From an uncultured Actinomyces sp. (GTDB taxonomy: Bacteria; Actinomycetota; Actinomycetes; Actinomycetales; Actinomycetaceae), in contig CALISI010000072.1 in NCBI GenBank assembly GCA_938041695.1, forward strand, positions 1 through 16,812: 16,812 nucleotides of DNA, read 5' to 3'. The notes below the pieces were generated by a model. It did not search any database. It was not told where the DNA came from and saw only the letters and a program-made list of their open reading frames with translations. Every line of letters begins with the position of its first letter. The first letter of the stretch is position 1. This document shows positions 1 to 7,299 of the stretch, piece after piece. A program made the translations under genes and the position numbers.

Positions 1-801
1 GATCGAGGAGAGCAGCACGAGGGAGATGCCCTCGCCGACGCTGATCGCGCCCTGCCGGTAGCGGATGAGGGCCAGGGTGATCGCGCCAGTGATCATGCCG
101 AGAGAGAAGACCGAGTCGATGACAAGGAGGATCAGCTGGTTGCCGGCCAGGTAGCTCATGACTTTCGAGCGGACTTCTTCGGCGGCCTCGGCCAGGCGCT
201 TGCCCATGTCCTTGCCCGCGTTCATGAGCGCCAGGTCGCCCAGGCCCTGGATCGCGTCGAGTTCCTTGGCGGCGAGCTGGCGCGAGGCGTGGCGGTAGCG
301 CGAGGATACCGGTTTGAAGGCCTTGCGGAAGCCCATGACGCAGATCGGGACCAGCGGGATCGCGATCGCAAGGAAGCCGCCCGAGGCCGGATCGATCGTC
401 AGGGCGATGACGATGACGACGAGGATCGGGGTGGTCAGCGACGCGATCATGGGGGCCAGGAAGGTGCCCTTGTAGGCGGCGACGCGCTCGACGCCGTCGG
501 TGGCGGAGTTGACGACGCGGCCCGCACGCTCGTTGGTGCGTTGCGAGGGCCCCAGGGCGAAGACCTGGCGGATCATCGAATGGCGCAGGGCGGGTTCCAT
601 CTGGTTCATCTGGGCGGCGCCCAGGGCGCTAACCGCCCACGCGAACGCACCCGATCCGAGGGCACCGAGCACGGCGATCCACCACGTCGACCAGGAATGC
701 CCGTCGACAACGCTGTCGATTCCCCAGCCGATCGCCAGGTAGGCGGCAGCCAAACAGAGAGCCGCTGCCCACGAGCAGACGACCACGATCGCGCGTTTCA
801 T
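1..801 (-). CDS. ABC exporter-fold transporter, membrane domain (3' end beyond the window)
   Basis: The reading frame is open for 267 codons from the ATG at 801 to the window edge, so only the transmembrane half is visible; the ATPase half would lie outside. An AGGAG lies just upstream of the ATG. Hydrophobic segments occur at about residues 4-27, 41-63, 113-136, 141-157 and 221-245, with a long cytoplasmic helix between the last two (AIQGLGDLALMNAGKDMGKR), the layout of type I exporter-fold permeases. The helix resembles CydD-like and heterodimeric exporter subunits. The family includes drug, lipid and thiol exporters and also exporter-fold siderophore importers (IrtAB, YbtPQ). The DtxR-like box in its promoter region makes the siderophore/iron option attractive, but this is inference; substrate is not shown by the sequence. 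Confidence 0.8.
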   Translation of the reverse strand, partial: MKRAIVVVCSWAAALCLAAAYLAIGWGIDSVVDGHSWSTWWIAVLGALGSGAFAWAVSALGAAQMNQMEPALRHSMIRQVFALGPSQRTNERAGRVVNSATDGVERVAAYKGTFLAPMIASLTTPILVVIVIALTIDPASGGFLAIAIPLVPICVMGFRKAFKPVSSRYRHASRQLAAKELDAIQGLGDLALMNAGKDMGKRLAEAAEEVRSKVMSYLAGNQLILLVIDSVFSLGMITGAITLALIRYRQGAISVGEGISLVLLSSI

Positions 802-838
802 CGTTCTCCTATCGACATGACACACACGAGTACACAAC

Positions 839-857
839 CAAGGATAGCCTTAGTTAG
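839..857. promoter_or_regulatory. DtxR/IdeR-like iron box upstream of the ABC transporter
   Basis: The 19 bases from 839 match the DtxR/IdeR consensus (TTAGGTTAGSCTAACCTAA) at about 12 of 19 positions by eye. The left half and centre (aggatagcct) are best, and a second half-site-like ttaggtt-type stretch follows at 851-860. It lies 38-56 bases upstream of the ABC transporter ATG, where a promoter is expected. The right arm is poor, so this is a candidate only. Confidence 0.35.
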
Positions 858-910
858 GTTCTGACACCACTGTCACGAAGGGCCAATTCCCCATCGTGAC
901 CGCATAAAGA

Positions 911-946
911 AGCCACGGCCTCGTGTCAATCGACGAGGCCGTGGCT
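911..946 (-). terminator. Rho-independent terminator of ilvE
   Basis: A perfect 13-base-pair stem (911-923 with 934-946) with a 10-base loop starts 18 bases beyond the ilvE stop. On the minus strand it is followed by TCTTTATG, a short T-rich tail. It separates ilvE from the ABC transporter promoter. Confidence 0.8.
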
Positions 947-963
947 CCCTCACGCGTCAACGC

Positions 964-2112
964 TCAGGCCAGGCGGTACGTCCAACCGTAGGGATCCTCG
1001 GCGCGACCCCACTGGATGTCGGTGAGGCGCTTGTGGATCTCACGGGTCTTATCCCCCACCGCGATCTCGACGTCGAAGTCGTCGCCAGCCAGGCGAGTGA
1101 TCGGGGTGACCACGGCAGCCGTGCCGCAGGCGAAAACCTCGGCGACGGCGCCCGAGCGGATGCCGTCCACGACCTCGGACAGGGCGATCTTCTCCTCGCG
1201 CACCTCCACGCCTTCGTCGCGCAGCATGCGCAGGATCGCGCTGCGCGTGCCACCCTCGAGGATGACGCCGGTGAGCGAGGGTGTACGGATCGTGCCGTCC
1301 GCCATGACGACGAACATGTTCATGCCGCCCAGCTCCTCGAGGTACTTGCCCTCGTAGGTGTCCAGGAAGCAGACCTGGGAGAAGCCCTTCGCCTCAGCCT
1401 GGATCTGAGGCAGCAGGGAGGCCGCGTAGTTGCCGCCCGCCTTGGCGCTGCCGGTACCGCCGGGGCCGGCGCGGTGATACTCGCGCTCCACCCAGATGGC
1501 CACGCCCGACAGCCCGCCCTTGAAATAGGGACCCGAGGGAGAGCCGATGACGTAGTAGTCGACGACGCCGGCGGGGTGGACGCCCACGAATTCCTCGGAG
1601 GCGAACATGAAGGGGCGCAGGTAGAGCGAGGAGCCATCGACGTCAGGAACCCACTTCACGTCGGCGCGCACGTAGTCCACGAGGGAGGCCACGAAGTCCT
1701 CGCGGCTCAGCTCGGGCAGGGCCAGGCGGCGCGCGGAGTGGTTCAGGCGCGCGGCGTTGTAGCCGGGGCGGAAGGTCCACACGGAGCCGTCGGCACGCTT
1801 GTAGGCCTTGATGCCCTCGAAGACGGACTGGCAGTAGTGGAAGACGGAGGCGCCGGGGGTCAGCTCAAGTGGGCCGTAGGGGATGACGCCGCGGTCGCTC
1901 CAGCCGCCCTCGCGGGTCCAGCGCATGTGGGCCATGTGATCCGTGAACTTCTTGCCGAAGGCCAGGGTCGACATGATCTCGTTGTACTCTTCGGACGTCG
2001 CCGGATGCGGGTTGGGGGTCAGGGGGAAACGACCGGCCAGCTCGTCGGCGGCGGGAAGTACCTGGTCGCCGGCAGCCTCAAGTTCCGTGGGGGTGTGCTG
2101 CGTCGATGCCAT
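964..2112 (-). CDS. ilvE: Branched-chain amino acid aminotransferase
   Basis: A 382-residue fold-type IV, PLP-dependent aminotransferase that interconverts leucine, isoleucine and valine with their 2-oxo acids, using glutamate/2-oxoglutarate. The PLP lysine is K224 in SAKAGGNYAAS. Other family landmarks are the FRPGYNAARLNHSARRL segment near 114-130, LYLRPFMFA near 163-171, ELGGMN and LEGGTRSAIL toward the C-terminus. The length fits the larger actinobacterial/eukaryotic BCAT subgroup. The ATG at 2112 has AGGAG six bases upstream. The gene stands alone, closed by a hairpin at 911-946; the toxin gene upstream runs in the same direction with a 129-base gap and no clear terminator between, so some read-through from the toxin-antitoxin operon is possible. 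Confidence 0.96.
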   Translation of the reverse strand: MASTQHTPTELEAAGDQVLPAADELAGRFPLTPNPHPATSEEYNEIMSTLAFGKKFTDHMAHMRWTREGGWSDRGVIPYGPLELTPGASVFHYCQSVFEGIKAYKRADGSVWTFRPGYNAARLNHSARRLALPELSREDFVASLVDYVRADVKWVPDVDGSSLYLRPFMFASEEFVGVHPAGVVDYYVIGSPSGPYFKGGLSGVAIWVEREYHRAGPGGTGSAKAGGNYAASLLPQIQAEAKGFSQVCFLDTYEGKYLEELGGMNMFVVMADGTIRTPSLTGVILEGGTRSAILRMLRDEGVEVREEKIALSEVVDGIRSGAVAEVFACGTAAVVTPITRLAGDDFDVEIAVGDKTREIHKRLTDIQWGRAEDPYGWTYRLA

Positions 2113-2133
2113 GAGGTCTCCTGTCGTGGTTTT

Positions 2134-2193
2134 TCACAAATATGAAGCCAGAATATGCCCGCCATCCGCAATGTGGCCGATTGATTTCGGCAT
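2134..2193 (-). CDS. Possible 19-residue leader peptide upstream of ilvE
   Basis: An ATG at 2193 opens a frame reading MPKSIGHIADGGHILASYL and stopping 21 bases before the ilvE ATG. A purine-rich GGGGGAG lies eight bases before this ATG, a good ribosome site. Five of 19 residues are isoleucine or leucine, products of the IlvE reaction. No terminator hairpin lies between it and ilvE, so classical attenuation is not supported; translational coupling would be the alternative. It could equally be chance. Confidence 0.25.
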   Translation of the reverse strand: MPKSIGHIADGGHILASYL

Positions 2194-2241
2194 GTGGCCC
2201 ACTCCCCCGACCCCTGTGGACGTTCTCACCCCGAAGAAGAC

Positions 2242-2502
2242 TCACTCGTAGTGGGTCCACATGCGCAGGATGCGGACGGTGCGTTCCCCTTCGAAGACCT
2301 CGTAGACGAGCCTGTGCTGAATGTTGATCCTGCGGGAATACATGCCTGCAAGGTCACCGACGAGGCGCTCATAGCGGGGTGGTGTCGCAAAGGGATCCTT
2401 TTTCAGGACCTCGATGAGGCCCTGAGCTTTCGCCCTCAGGCCGCTGGCGGAGAGCTCCTTCGCGTCCTTCGCGGCCTGCTCGGAGAAAACGACCCGCCAC
2501 AT
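2242..2502 (-). CDS. yoeB: YoeB/Txe-family mRNA-cleaving toxin
   Basis: An 86-residue RelE-superfamily toxin of the YoeB (Txe) branch, which cleaves mRNA at the ribosome. The family catalytic positions are present: E45, R64 in SRRINIQHRLVYEV, and the C-terminal H84-Y85 in HYE. I chose the ATG at 2502, which gives the family-typical N-terminus MWRVVFSEQA and has GGAG eight bases upstream; a GTG at 2511 overlapping the antitoxin stop would add three residues. The antitoxin gene ends two bases before the ATG, the usual coupled antitoxin-first order. The toxin looks intact and should be held inactive by the YefM partner. Sequence shows the motifs; activity is inferred from the family. Confidence 0.92.
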   Translation of the reverse strand: MWRVVFSEQAAKDAKELSASGLRAKAQGLIEVLKKDPFATPPRYERLVGDLAGMYSRRINIQHRLVYEVFEGERTVRILRMWTHYE

Positions 2503-2504
2503 CG

Positions 2505-2747
2505 CTACCACTCCACGTCATCAAGCGCATCGTCGAGATCTTCGCGAGCAGCCTCCTTCAGGCTGTCCGCCATTCCGGGAATCCCCTGCAGGTACAAGGT
2601 TTCCTGGATGGCAGACCAGTCTGCCTCGCCGATGAGAACGGCATTTCCACGACGGCCGGTGATCGTGATGGGTGTCGACTCCTCGTTCACGGTGTCGATG
2701 AGCCGGTACAGGTCCGAGCGGGCGGCAGTAGCGCTGACAGCAGTCAT
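2505..2747 (-). CDS. yefM: YefM/Phd-family antitoxin
   Basis: An 80-residue antitoxin, first gene of the toxin-antitoxin pair. Residues 1-50 form the Phd/YefM DNA-binding fold (SATAARSDLYRLIDTVNEES, then TPITITGRRGNAVLI), and the acidic C-terminus (EAAREDLDDALDDVEW) is the part that in this family wraps around and blocks the YoeB toxin. The ATG at 2747 follows a GGAAAGGGA ribosome site. Paired CGTACG palindromes just upstream match the operator layout known for this family, supporting autoregulation with the toxin as co-repressor. The module sits between ilvE and a divergent hypothetical gene with no other mobile-element trace. Confidence 0.92.
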   Translation of the reverse strand: MTAVSATAARSDLYRLIDTVNEESTPITITGRRGNAVLIGEADWSAIQETLYLQGIPGMADSLKEAAREDLDDALDDVEW

Positions 2748-2767
2748 GATTGTCCCTTTCCGCTCCC

Positions 2768-2793
2768 ATCATAACGTACGCTTTCACGTACGC
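2768..2793 (-). promoter_or_regulatory. yefM-yoeB promoter and operator
   Basis: Two CGTACG palindromes at 2775-2780 and 2787-2792 are 12 bases apart centre to centre, each inside the repeated word acgtacgc (2774-2781, 2786-2793). A -10-like TATGAT occupies 2768-2773 on the minus strand, so the pair lies between the -35 and -10 regions. The E. coli yefM-yoeB operator is known to use TGTACA-core palindromes with similar spacing; the equivalence here is inference from position and spacing. Confidence 0.6.
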
Positions 2794-2826
2794 ATAGACC
2801 CGAACGCGCGATTTCTGCCGAAAGGA

Positions 2827-2832
2827 TACGAT
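2827..2832 (+). promoter_or_regulatory. Candidate -10 box for a leaderless transcript
   Basis: TACGAT lies seven bases before the ATG at 2839 of the conserved hypothetical, the spacing expected if transcription starts on the A of the start codon. No well-spaced ribosome site precedes that ATG (the nearest, aaagga, is 13 bases away). No clear -35 was seen. Confidence 0.3.
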
Positions 2833-2838
2833 CAATGC

Positions 2839-3336
2839 ATGACGACTTTGCCTGACTCCCTTGCCTCCGCCCTGCCCTCCCGCGAGCTCCGCTCCCCCGG
2901 CCTGGAGCTGGAGGACGGGCGCTGGATGGCGGCCGCGAAGTCGGGCCTGTACGTGTTCGGCACCGAGGCCTCGAACGACGAGGGGACGCCCACCCCCGAG
3001 GTGTTCCCCTGGTACGACGTGGCGCGTGCGCGCTGGGAGGCCGAGGGCTCGCTCTTCGCCCTGGAGTGGGTGGATCCGGCCCGCCCTGCGCTGGCGGGGC
3101 GCGGAACGGGCGACCCGCAGGATTTCATGCGTCATACGAGCGAATTCGTGAACCGCTCGATCGTCCTGCACTCCCAGGTGGAGGCGGGCAACGGGACGAC
3201 GGTGACGGCGTGGGTGCGCCGCGGCGAGGACGGGCTCTTCTCGGTGCTCACGGCCGACGGTCCGCTGGACGCCGACGGGCAGCGCGAGGCGGACACCCTG
3301 GAGGCTCGCGTGCGCGACGCAGTCGGTCTCGACTGA
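2839..3336 (+). CDS. Conserved hypothetical protein of actinobacterial type
   Basis: A 165-residue soluble protein with no signal peptide or membrane segment. It alternates short beta-like stretches: GRWMAAAKSGLYVFG near 28-42, then PWYDVARARWEAEGSLFALEWVD near 57-79, then FVNRSIVLHSQVEAGNGTTVTAWVRRG near 102-128 and a C-terminal helix. The pattern of a tryptophan-bearing W-x-D-V-A-R-A-x-W strand, a reported-threshold-like R-S-I-V strand and V-R-R-G resembles a small family often seen in actinobacterial genomes with a PH-like beta-barrel look; I cannot name it and assign no function. It is divergent from yefM-yoeB, sharing a 91-base spacer. ATG 2839 may be translated leaderless. A longer upstream open frame exists but lacks coding character. 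Confidence 0.8.
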   Translation: MTTLPDSLASALPSRELRSPGLELEDGRWMAAAKSGLYVFGTEASNDEGTPTPEVFPWYDVARARWEAEGSLFALEWVDPARPALAGRGTGDPQDFMRHTSEFVNRSIVLHSQVEAGNGTTVTAWVRRGEDGLFSVLTADGPLDADGQREADTLEARVRDAVGLD

Positions 3337-3430
3337 TCGACGAGGCCGGGGCTCCCCATCGGGACACGCTCCCCTCTCCCCTGCGCACTCACTCCCCTCG
3401 CACGCGCGTACTCACACGCACACAGACAAG

Positions 3431-3463
3431 AGCGGGACCCATCCTCACCGGATGGGTCCCGCT
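3431..3463 (-). terminator. Hairpin terminator of luxS, probably bidirectional
   Basis: A perfect 14-base-pair stem (3431-3444 with 3450-3463) with a five-base loop lies 26 bases beyond the luxS stop, in the convergent gap between luxS and the hypothetical gene. Neither side has a strong T-run (CTTGTCTG on the minus strand), so it may act in both directions or work without a long tail. Confidence 0.65.
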
Positions 3464-3488
3464 TCCGTATCCGGGCGAACGCCCGGAA

Positions 3489-3968
3489 TCAGTGGATGAC
3501 GTTGACGCGCTCGAAGGGGTCGAGGGAGAAGCCCTGCTCGAGGATCGCGCGGCTCCACTCGCGTGCGCTGAAGAGCGAGTGGTCGCGGTAATTGCCGCAC
3601 GAGTAGGCGTCGGTGCCGGGCACGTCCTCCCAGGTGACGTCCTCGGCGATGGCGTGCAGGGAGGAGGCCAGTGCCTCGGTCACCTCGCGCACCGAGGGGG
3701 TGCCCCACATGATGAGGTGGAAGCCGGTGCGGCAGCCGAACGGCGAGCAGTCGATGACGCCGTCGATGCGGTCGCGCAGCAGGGAGGCCAGCAGGTGCTC
3801 GATCGTGTGCAGGCCCGAGGTCGGGATCTCCCCGGCGTTGGGCTGGAGGAGGCGCACGTCGAAGTTCGAAATCTGGTCGCCCTTGGGGCCGGACTCCACG
3901 TTGATGAGGCGCACGTAGGGTGCCTTCACGGCGGTGTGGTCCAGGGTAAAGCTCTCAACTTCGGCCAT
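3489..3968 (-). CDS. luxS: S-ribosylhomocysteine lyase, AI-2 producing
   Basis: A 159-residue LuxS that splits S-ribosylhomocysteine into homocysteine and DPD, the precursor of autoinducer-2. The metal site is complete: H54 and H58 in HTIEH and C124 in YSCGNY. The catalytic cysteine is C79 in SPFGCRTGFH, and E57 is the general acid/base. Length is typical (about 150-170). The ATG at 3968 follows AAAGGGA, and lies three bases after the dnaG stop, so luxS is translated from the dgt-dnaG transcript unless a promoter lies inside dnaG. No mtnN/pfs or methionine-cycle gene is nearby, so the link to dnaG is positional rather than metabolic. Cytoplasmic. Confidence 0.97.
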   Translation of the reverse strand: MAEVESFTLDHTAVKAPYVRLINVESGPKGDQISNFDVRLLQPNAGEIPTSGLHTIEHLLASLLRDRIDGVIDCSPFGCRTGFHLIMWGTPSVREVTEALASSLHAIAEDVTWEDVPGTDAYSCGNYRDHSLFSAREWSRAILEQGFSLDPFERVNVIH

Positions 3969-3971
3969 CGG

Positions 3972-5942
3972 TTAGTCCCTTTCGGTGTAGTTTTGCCGGC
4001 GTTGTTCCAGTCGCATGAGCTCCCGGAACGTCTCGGAGTAGTTGGGGTCTTCCTCGTTCATGCGCGACAGGGCCGCGCGGGCCTCGCCGAGCTTGCGGGT
4101 CAGGTCCATGCGCACCATTGCGGCCACCACGCCGCGGCAGTACGAGCGCACGTCGGCCTCGCCCGCGACGGGCAGGGGCGCGACGGCCAGCTGTGTGACG
4201 GCGGGGCCGATGATCTCTCCAGCGGTCTCGAGCACTACCTGGACGAAGTGGCGCGAGGCAGCGAGCGTCGCGTTCTCACCCGGGCCGAAGTGGGCCTCAG
4301 CCTGGCGCATCATCTGCGTGAAGGCGTCGAGGCCGCCGACCGCGCGGATCGCGTCATGGACGGCACGGTGCGTGGGCACGGTGAAGGACTGCCCGTCGAG
4401 TTCCTCGAAGCCGGAGCCCACGGCGAAGAGCGGGTGCTGGAGGACGGCCTCGAGCGCCTGGCGTTCGACGCGGCTCACCGGGTCCTCGGGGCCTCGGCGC
4501 TCGGGCGTGGGGGCGGGACGGCCGGCCCCTGCCATCTCGATCTCGCCAGGGCGGGCCTCGTGCGAGATGACCTCGACGCGTCCGGCCGCGCGGATCGCCT
4601 GCTCGACCGTGCGCATGTCCATGCCGAGCCACCCGGCCAGCTGACGCGTGTACTCGCCGCGCAGCGCGCGGTCCTTGATGTGCGCGACGATGCCGGCCGA
4701 GGCGCGCAGGCCCTGCACGCGCCCCTCGGCGCTGCGCAGGTCCATCTGGGACAGGACCGAGCGAATCGCGAACTCAAAGAGCGGGATACGCGAATTCACC
4801 AGGTCGACGATCGCCTGATCGCCCTGGGACAGGCGCAGCTCGCAGGGATCCTGCCCACCCGGAGCCACCGCCACGAAGGTCTGGGCCGCGAAGTTCTGAT
4901 CCTCGCCGTAGGCTCGCAGCGCGGCCTTCTGTCCGGCGCTGTCGCCGTCGAACGTAAAGATGACCTCGGAGCCGTGCGCGCGCCCCGACGACAGGAGAAC
5001 ACCGGCAGCAGGATCCGCGTGATCGCCGAGCAGGCGGCGAATAATCTTGACATGCTCGGAGCCAAAGGCGGTGCCACACGTGGCCACCGCGTTCGTCACG
5101 CCCGCGACGTGCGCAGCCATGACGTCCGTGTACCCCTCGACGATAACGACCTTATGCTCCGTCGCGACCGTCTTCTTCGCCAGATCCAAGCCATACAGAA
5201 GCTGCGACTTCTTATAAATCGGAGTCTCGGGGGTGTTGAGGTACTTCGGCGATTCCTTGTCGCTGTCGTCCAGGCGACGGGCACCAAAGCCCACCGTCGC
5301 GCCCGTGATGTCCCGAATCGGCCACACGAGGCGCCCGCGGAAACGGTCGTACACGCCGCGACTGCCCTGCGACCCCAGGCCCGAAATCTGGATCTCCTGG
5401 TCCGTGAAGCCCTTGGAACGCAGGTGGCGCGTCAAGGAATCCCACGAGGCCGGGGCGTAGCCGACACCGAAATGCGCGCACATCGCCTGGGTGAAGCCGC
5501 GATCGGCGAGGAAGGTGCGGCCCTTGTGCGCCTCGGGGGAGGCGAGCTGGCGCTGGTAGAACTCTTCGGCGACGCGGTGGGCGTCCAGGAGGCGCTGGCG
5601 CTTGCCCGGCTCCTCGGTGCGCACGCGCGCCCCGCCCTCCTCGTAATGGAGGGTGATCCCAGCCTTCGCCGCTAGCATTTCCACGGCCTCGGTGAACGGC
5701 AGGTGGTCCATCTTCTGTACGAAGGAGATGACGTCGCCGCTCTCACCGCAGCCAAAACAATGGAACATGCCCAGGTGGGGGCGCACGTTAAAGGAAGGCG
5801 TGCGCTCGTCGTGGAATGGGCACAGGCCCTTGAGGGAGCCGATGCCTGCGGGTCGCAGCGCTACGTGCTCGCCGATGATCTCGTCGATCTTCACTGCGTT
5901 ACGTACCGCTTCGATGTCGTCCTTGCGAATCAGACCCGCCAT
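3972..5942 (-). CDS. dnaG: DNA primase
   Basis: A 656-residue bacterial primase that makes RNA primers at the replication fork together with the DnaB helicase. The N-terminal CHC2 zinc ribbon is seen as C41, H44, C62, C65 (CPFHDERTPS, FHCFGCG). The RNA polymerase/TOPRIM core follows, with E269 in VEGYTD and D332/D334 in TFDGDSAG as metal ligands. The C-terminal 200 residues are the variable helicase-binding part. About 15 extra residues (PAAGVLLSSGRAHG region, 310-324) interrupt the TOPRIM fold just before the DGD strand. The ATG at 5942 gives the family N-terminus (MAGLIRKDDIEAV); the open frame runs farther upstream into dgt but that is not primase. GAGGGAC abuts the ATG, a tight ribosome site. 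dgt ends 46 bases upstream, luxS begins three bases downstream. Confidence 0.96.
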   Translation of the reverse strand: MAGLIRKDDIEAVRNAVKIDEIIGEHVALRPAGIGSLKGLCPFHDERTPSFNVRPHLGMFHCFGCGESGDVISFVQKMDHLPFTEAVEMLAAKAGITLHYEEGGARVRTEEPGKRQRLLDAHRVAEEFYQRQLASPEAHKGRTFLADRGFTQAMCAHFGVGYAPASWDSLTRHLRSKGFTDQEIQISGLGSQGSRGVYDRFRGRLVWPIRDITGATVGFGARRLDDSDKESPKYLNTPETPIYKKSQLLYGLDLAKKTVATEHKVVIVEGYTDVMAAHVAGVTNAVATCGTAFGSEHVKIIRRLLGDHADPAAGVLLSSGRAHGSEVIFTFDGDSAGQKAALRAYGEDQNFAAQTFVAVAPGGQDPCELRLSQGDQAIVDLVNSRIPLFEFAIRSVLSQMDLRSAEGRVQGLRASAGIVAHIKDRALRGEYTRQLAGWLGMDMRTVEQAIRAAGRVEVISHEARPGEIEMAGAGRPAPTPERRGPEDPVSRVERQALEAVLQHPLFAVGSGFEELDGQSFTVPTHRAVHDAIRAVGGLDAFTQMMRQAEAHFGPGENATLAASRHFVQVVLETAGEIIGPAVTQLAVAPLPVAGEADVRSYCRGVVAAMVRMDLTRKLGEARAALSRMNEEDPNYSETFRELMRLEQRRQNYTERD

Positions 5943-5988
5943 GTCCCTCAGTTTAGCGATGCCCGCCCACGTCTGCGTCCGATCACGC

Positions 5989-7293
5989 TCACAGCTGCGA
6001 GGACAGCATCCCGCACCAGCGGGCGTGCCATGCGGAGGCTGACACGTCGGTGAGCGAGGCAACTTGATCGATGACCGCGCGCAGGCGCACGCCGTCGTCG
6101 GAAGCGGAACGCCACTGCGCGGCGAACACCGGCTCGAGAGCGTCGGCCCCGGCCTCGTACAGGGCGTCGACGAGGTCGGCCAGGAGCGTGCGCTGCTGGT
6201 AGTACACCGGCTCACTCTCGCGCGGGCTCATCACGTAGTGGACGGCCATGCCCTTGAGGATCTGGATCTCGGCGCGCACCTGCCGCGGCACGACGAGGTC
6301 CGCGCGGTAGCGGCCCAACGGCTCGTCCCCAAAGGTTTCGCGCGTGGCGGCCACGGTCGCCGAGCAGAAGCGGCCGATCAGCTCGCTCGTCGCATCCTTC
6401 AGGTGCGCGAGGGAGGCGTAGGAACCATCGAAGGAGCGCAGCCACACGGGCATGGAGACGATGCGCTCGAGGGCTTCCTCCAGGTCCGAGCGCGCGACCG
6501 ACGCCCCATACCAGTCCAGGGTCGAGGCCACGACCGCCGAGCAGTGCGCATCATCGAAAAGATCGGAGGGATCCAGCTTGCGGGTCGCGACCGCGTCCTC
6601 GACGTCGTGGACCGAGTAGGCGATATCATCCGACAGGTCCATGATCTGAGCTTCCAGGCATCGCCTGCCGGCGGGCGCGCCCTGGCGCATCCACGCGAAC
6701 ACGGGCGCATCGTCGGGGTACACGGAGTACTTGCGCGTCGACTTGGCCAGGTCAGGGCCGCCGGCCTTGACCCACGGGTACTTACAGATCGCATCCAGGG
6801 TCGCCCGCGTCAGGTTCAGGCCCGCGGGAACGCCGCCCGCGCCGATGACCTTGGGCTCCAGGCGCGTGACGACGCGCAGGGTCTGGGCGTTGCCCTCAAA
6901 ACCACCGATTGAGGCGGCCGCCGCGTCCAGCGCGCGCTCGCCGTTATGCCCGAAAGGCGGATGCCCAAGGTCGTGGGACAGGCACGCCGCATCCACGACA
7001 TCCGGGTCCGCCCCCAGCTCCTTACCGAGCTCACGGCCCACCTGGGCAACCTCGAGGGAGTGCGTGAGGCGCGTGCGCACGAAGTCATCCGAAATCGGGC
7101 CCAGCACCTGCGTCTTTTCGCCGAGGCGACGCAGCGCGGAGGAGTGGAGGATGCGCGCGCGGTCGCGTTCGAACTCAGTGCGTTCGGAAGACTTGTGCTC
7201 CTCGGGCACCCAACGCTCGGAATCGGCGGACGCGTACGGGCGACGCGCGTCGCCACCATCAACACCGGGGATTGCCAGGGAAAACTCGTTCAC
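5989..7293 (-). CDS. dgt: Deoxyguanosinetriphosphate triphosphohydrolase-like protein
   Basis: A 434-residue HD-domain dNTP triphosphohydrolase (Dgt), releasing triphosphate from dGTP or other dNTPs. The HD metal ligands are H78 (RTRLTHSLE), H107-D108 (LSHDLGHPPFGH) and D222 in DLSDDIAYSVHD. GFEGNAQTLR near 131-140 is the family substrate-loop motif. Length is typical of the actinobacterial group, in which dgt commonly precedes dnaG, as here. The start is GTG 7293; the nearby ATG at 7301 runs into a stop. No ribosome site is seen, but TAAAAT lies six bases before the GTG, suggesting a leaderless message. Head of the dgt-dnaG-luxS run, divergent from the PTS gene. Confidence 0.93.
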   Translation of the reverse strand: MNEFSLAIPGVDGGDARRPYASADSERWVPEEHKSSERTEFERDRARILHSSALRRLGEKTQVLGPISDDFVRTRLTHSLEVAQVGRELGKELGADPDVVDAACLSHDLGHPPFGHNGERALDAAAASIGGFEGNAQTLRVVTRLEPKVIGAGGVPAGLNLTRATLDAICKYPWVKAGGPDLAKSTRKYSVYPDDAPVFAWMRQGAPAGRRCLEAQIMDLSDDIAYSVHDVEDAVATRKLDPSDLFDDAHCSAVVASTLDWYGASVARSDLEEALERIVSMPVWLRSFDGSYASLAHLKDATSELIGRFCSATVAATRETFGDEPLGRYRADLVVPRQVRAEIQILKGMAVHYVMSPRESEPVYYQQRTLLADLVDALYEAGADALEPVFAAQWRSASDDGVRLRAVIDQVASLTDVSASAWHARWCGMLSSQL

Positions 7294-7299
7294 GGGGCC

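Noticed and set aside
3066..5675. An 869-codon open frame on the plus strand
   Set aside because: It is antisense to luxS and dnaG; its Arg/Gly/Ala/Glu-rich, motif-free product is the usual shadow of high-GC coding DNA.
5943..6215. Upstream extension of the dnaG frame
   Set aside because: The extension overlaps dgt and has no primase character; the conserved N-terminus begins at the ATG 5942.
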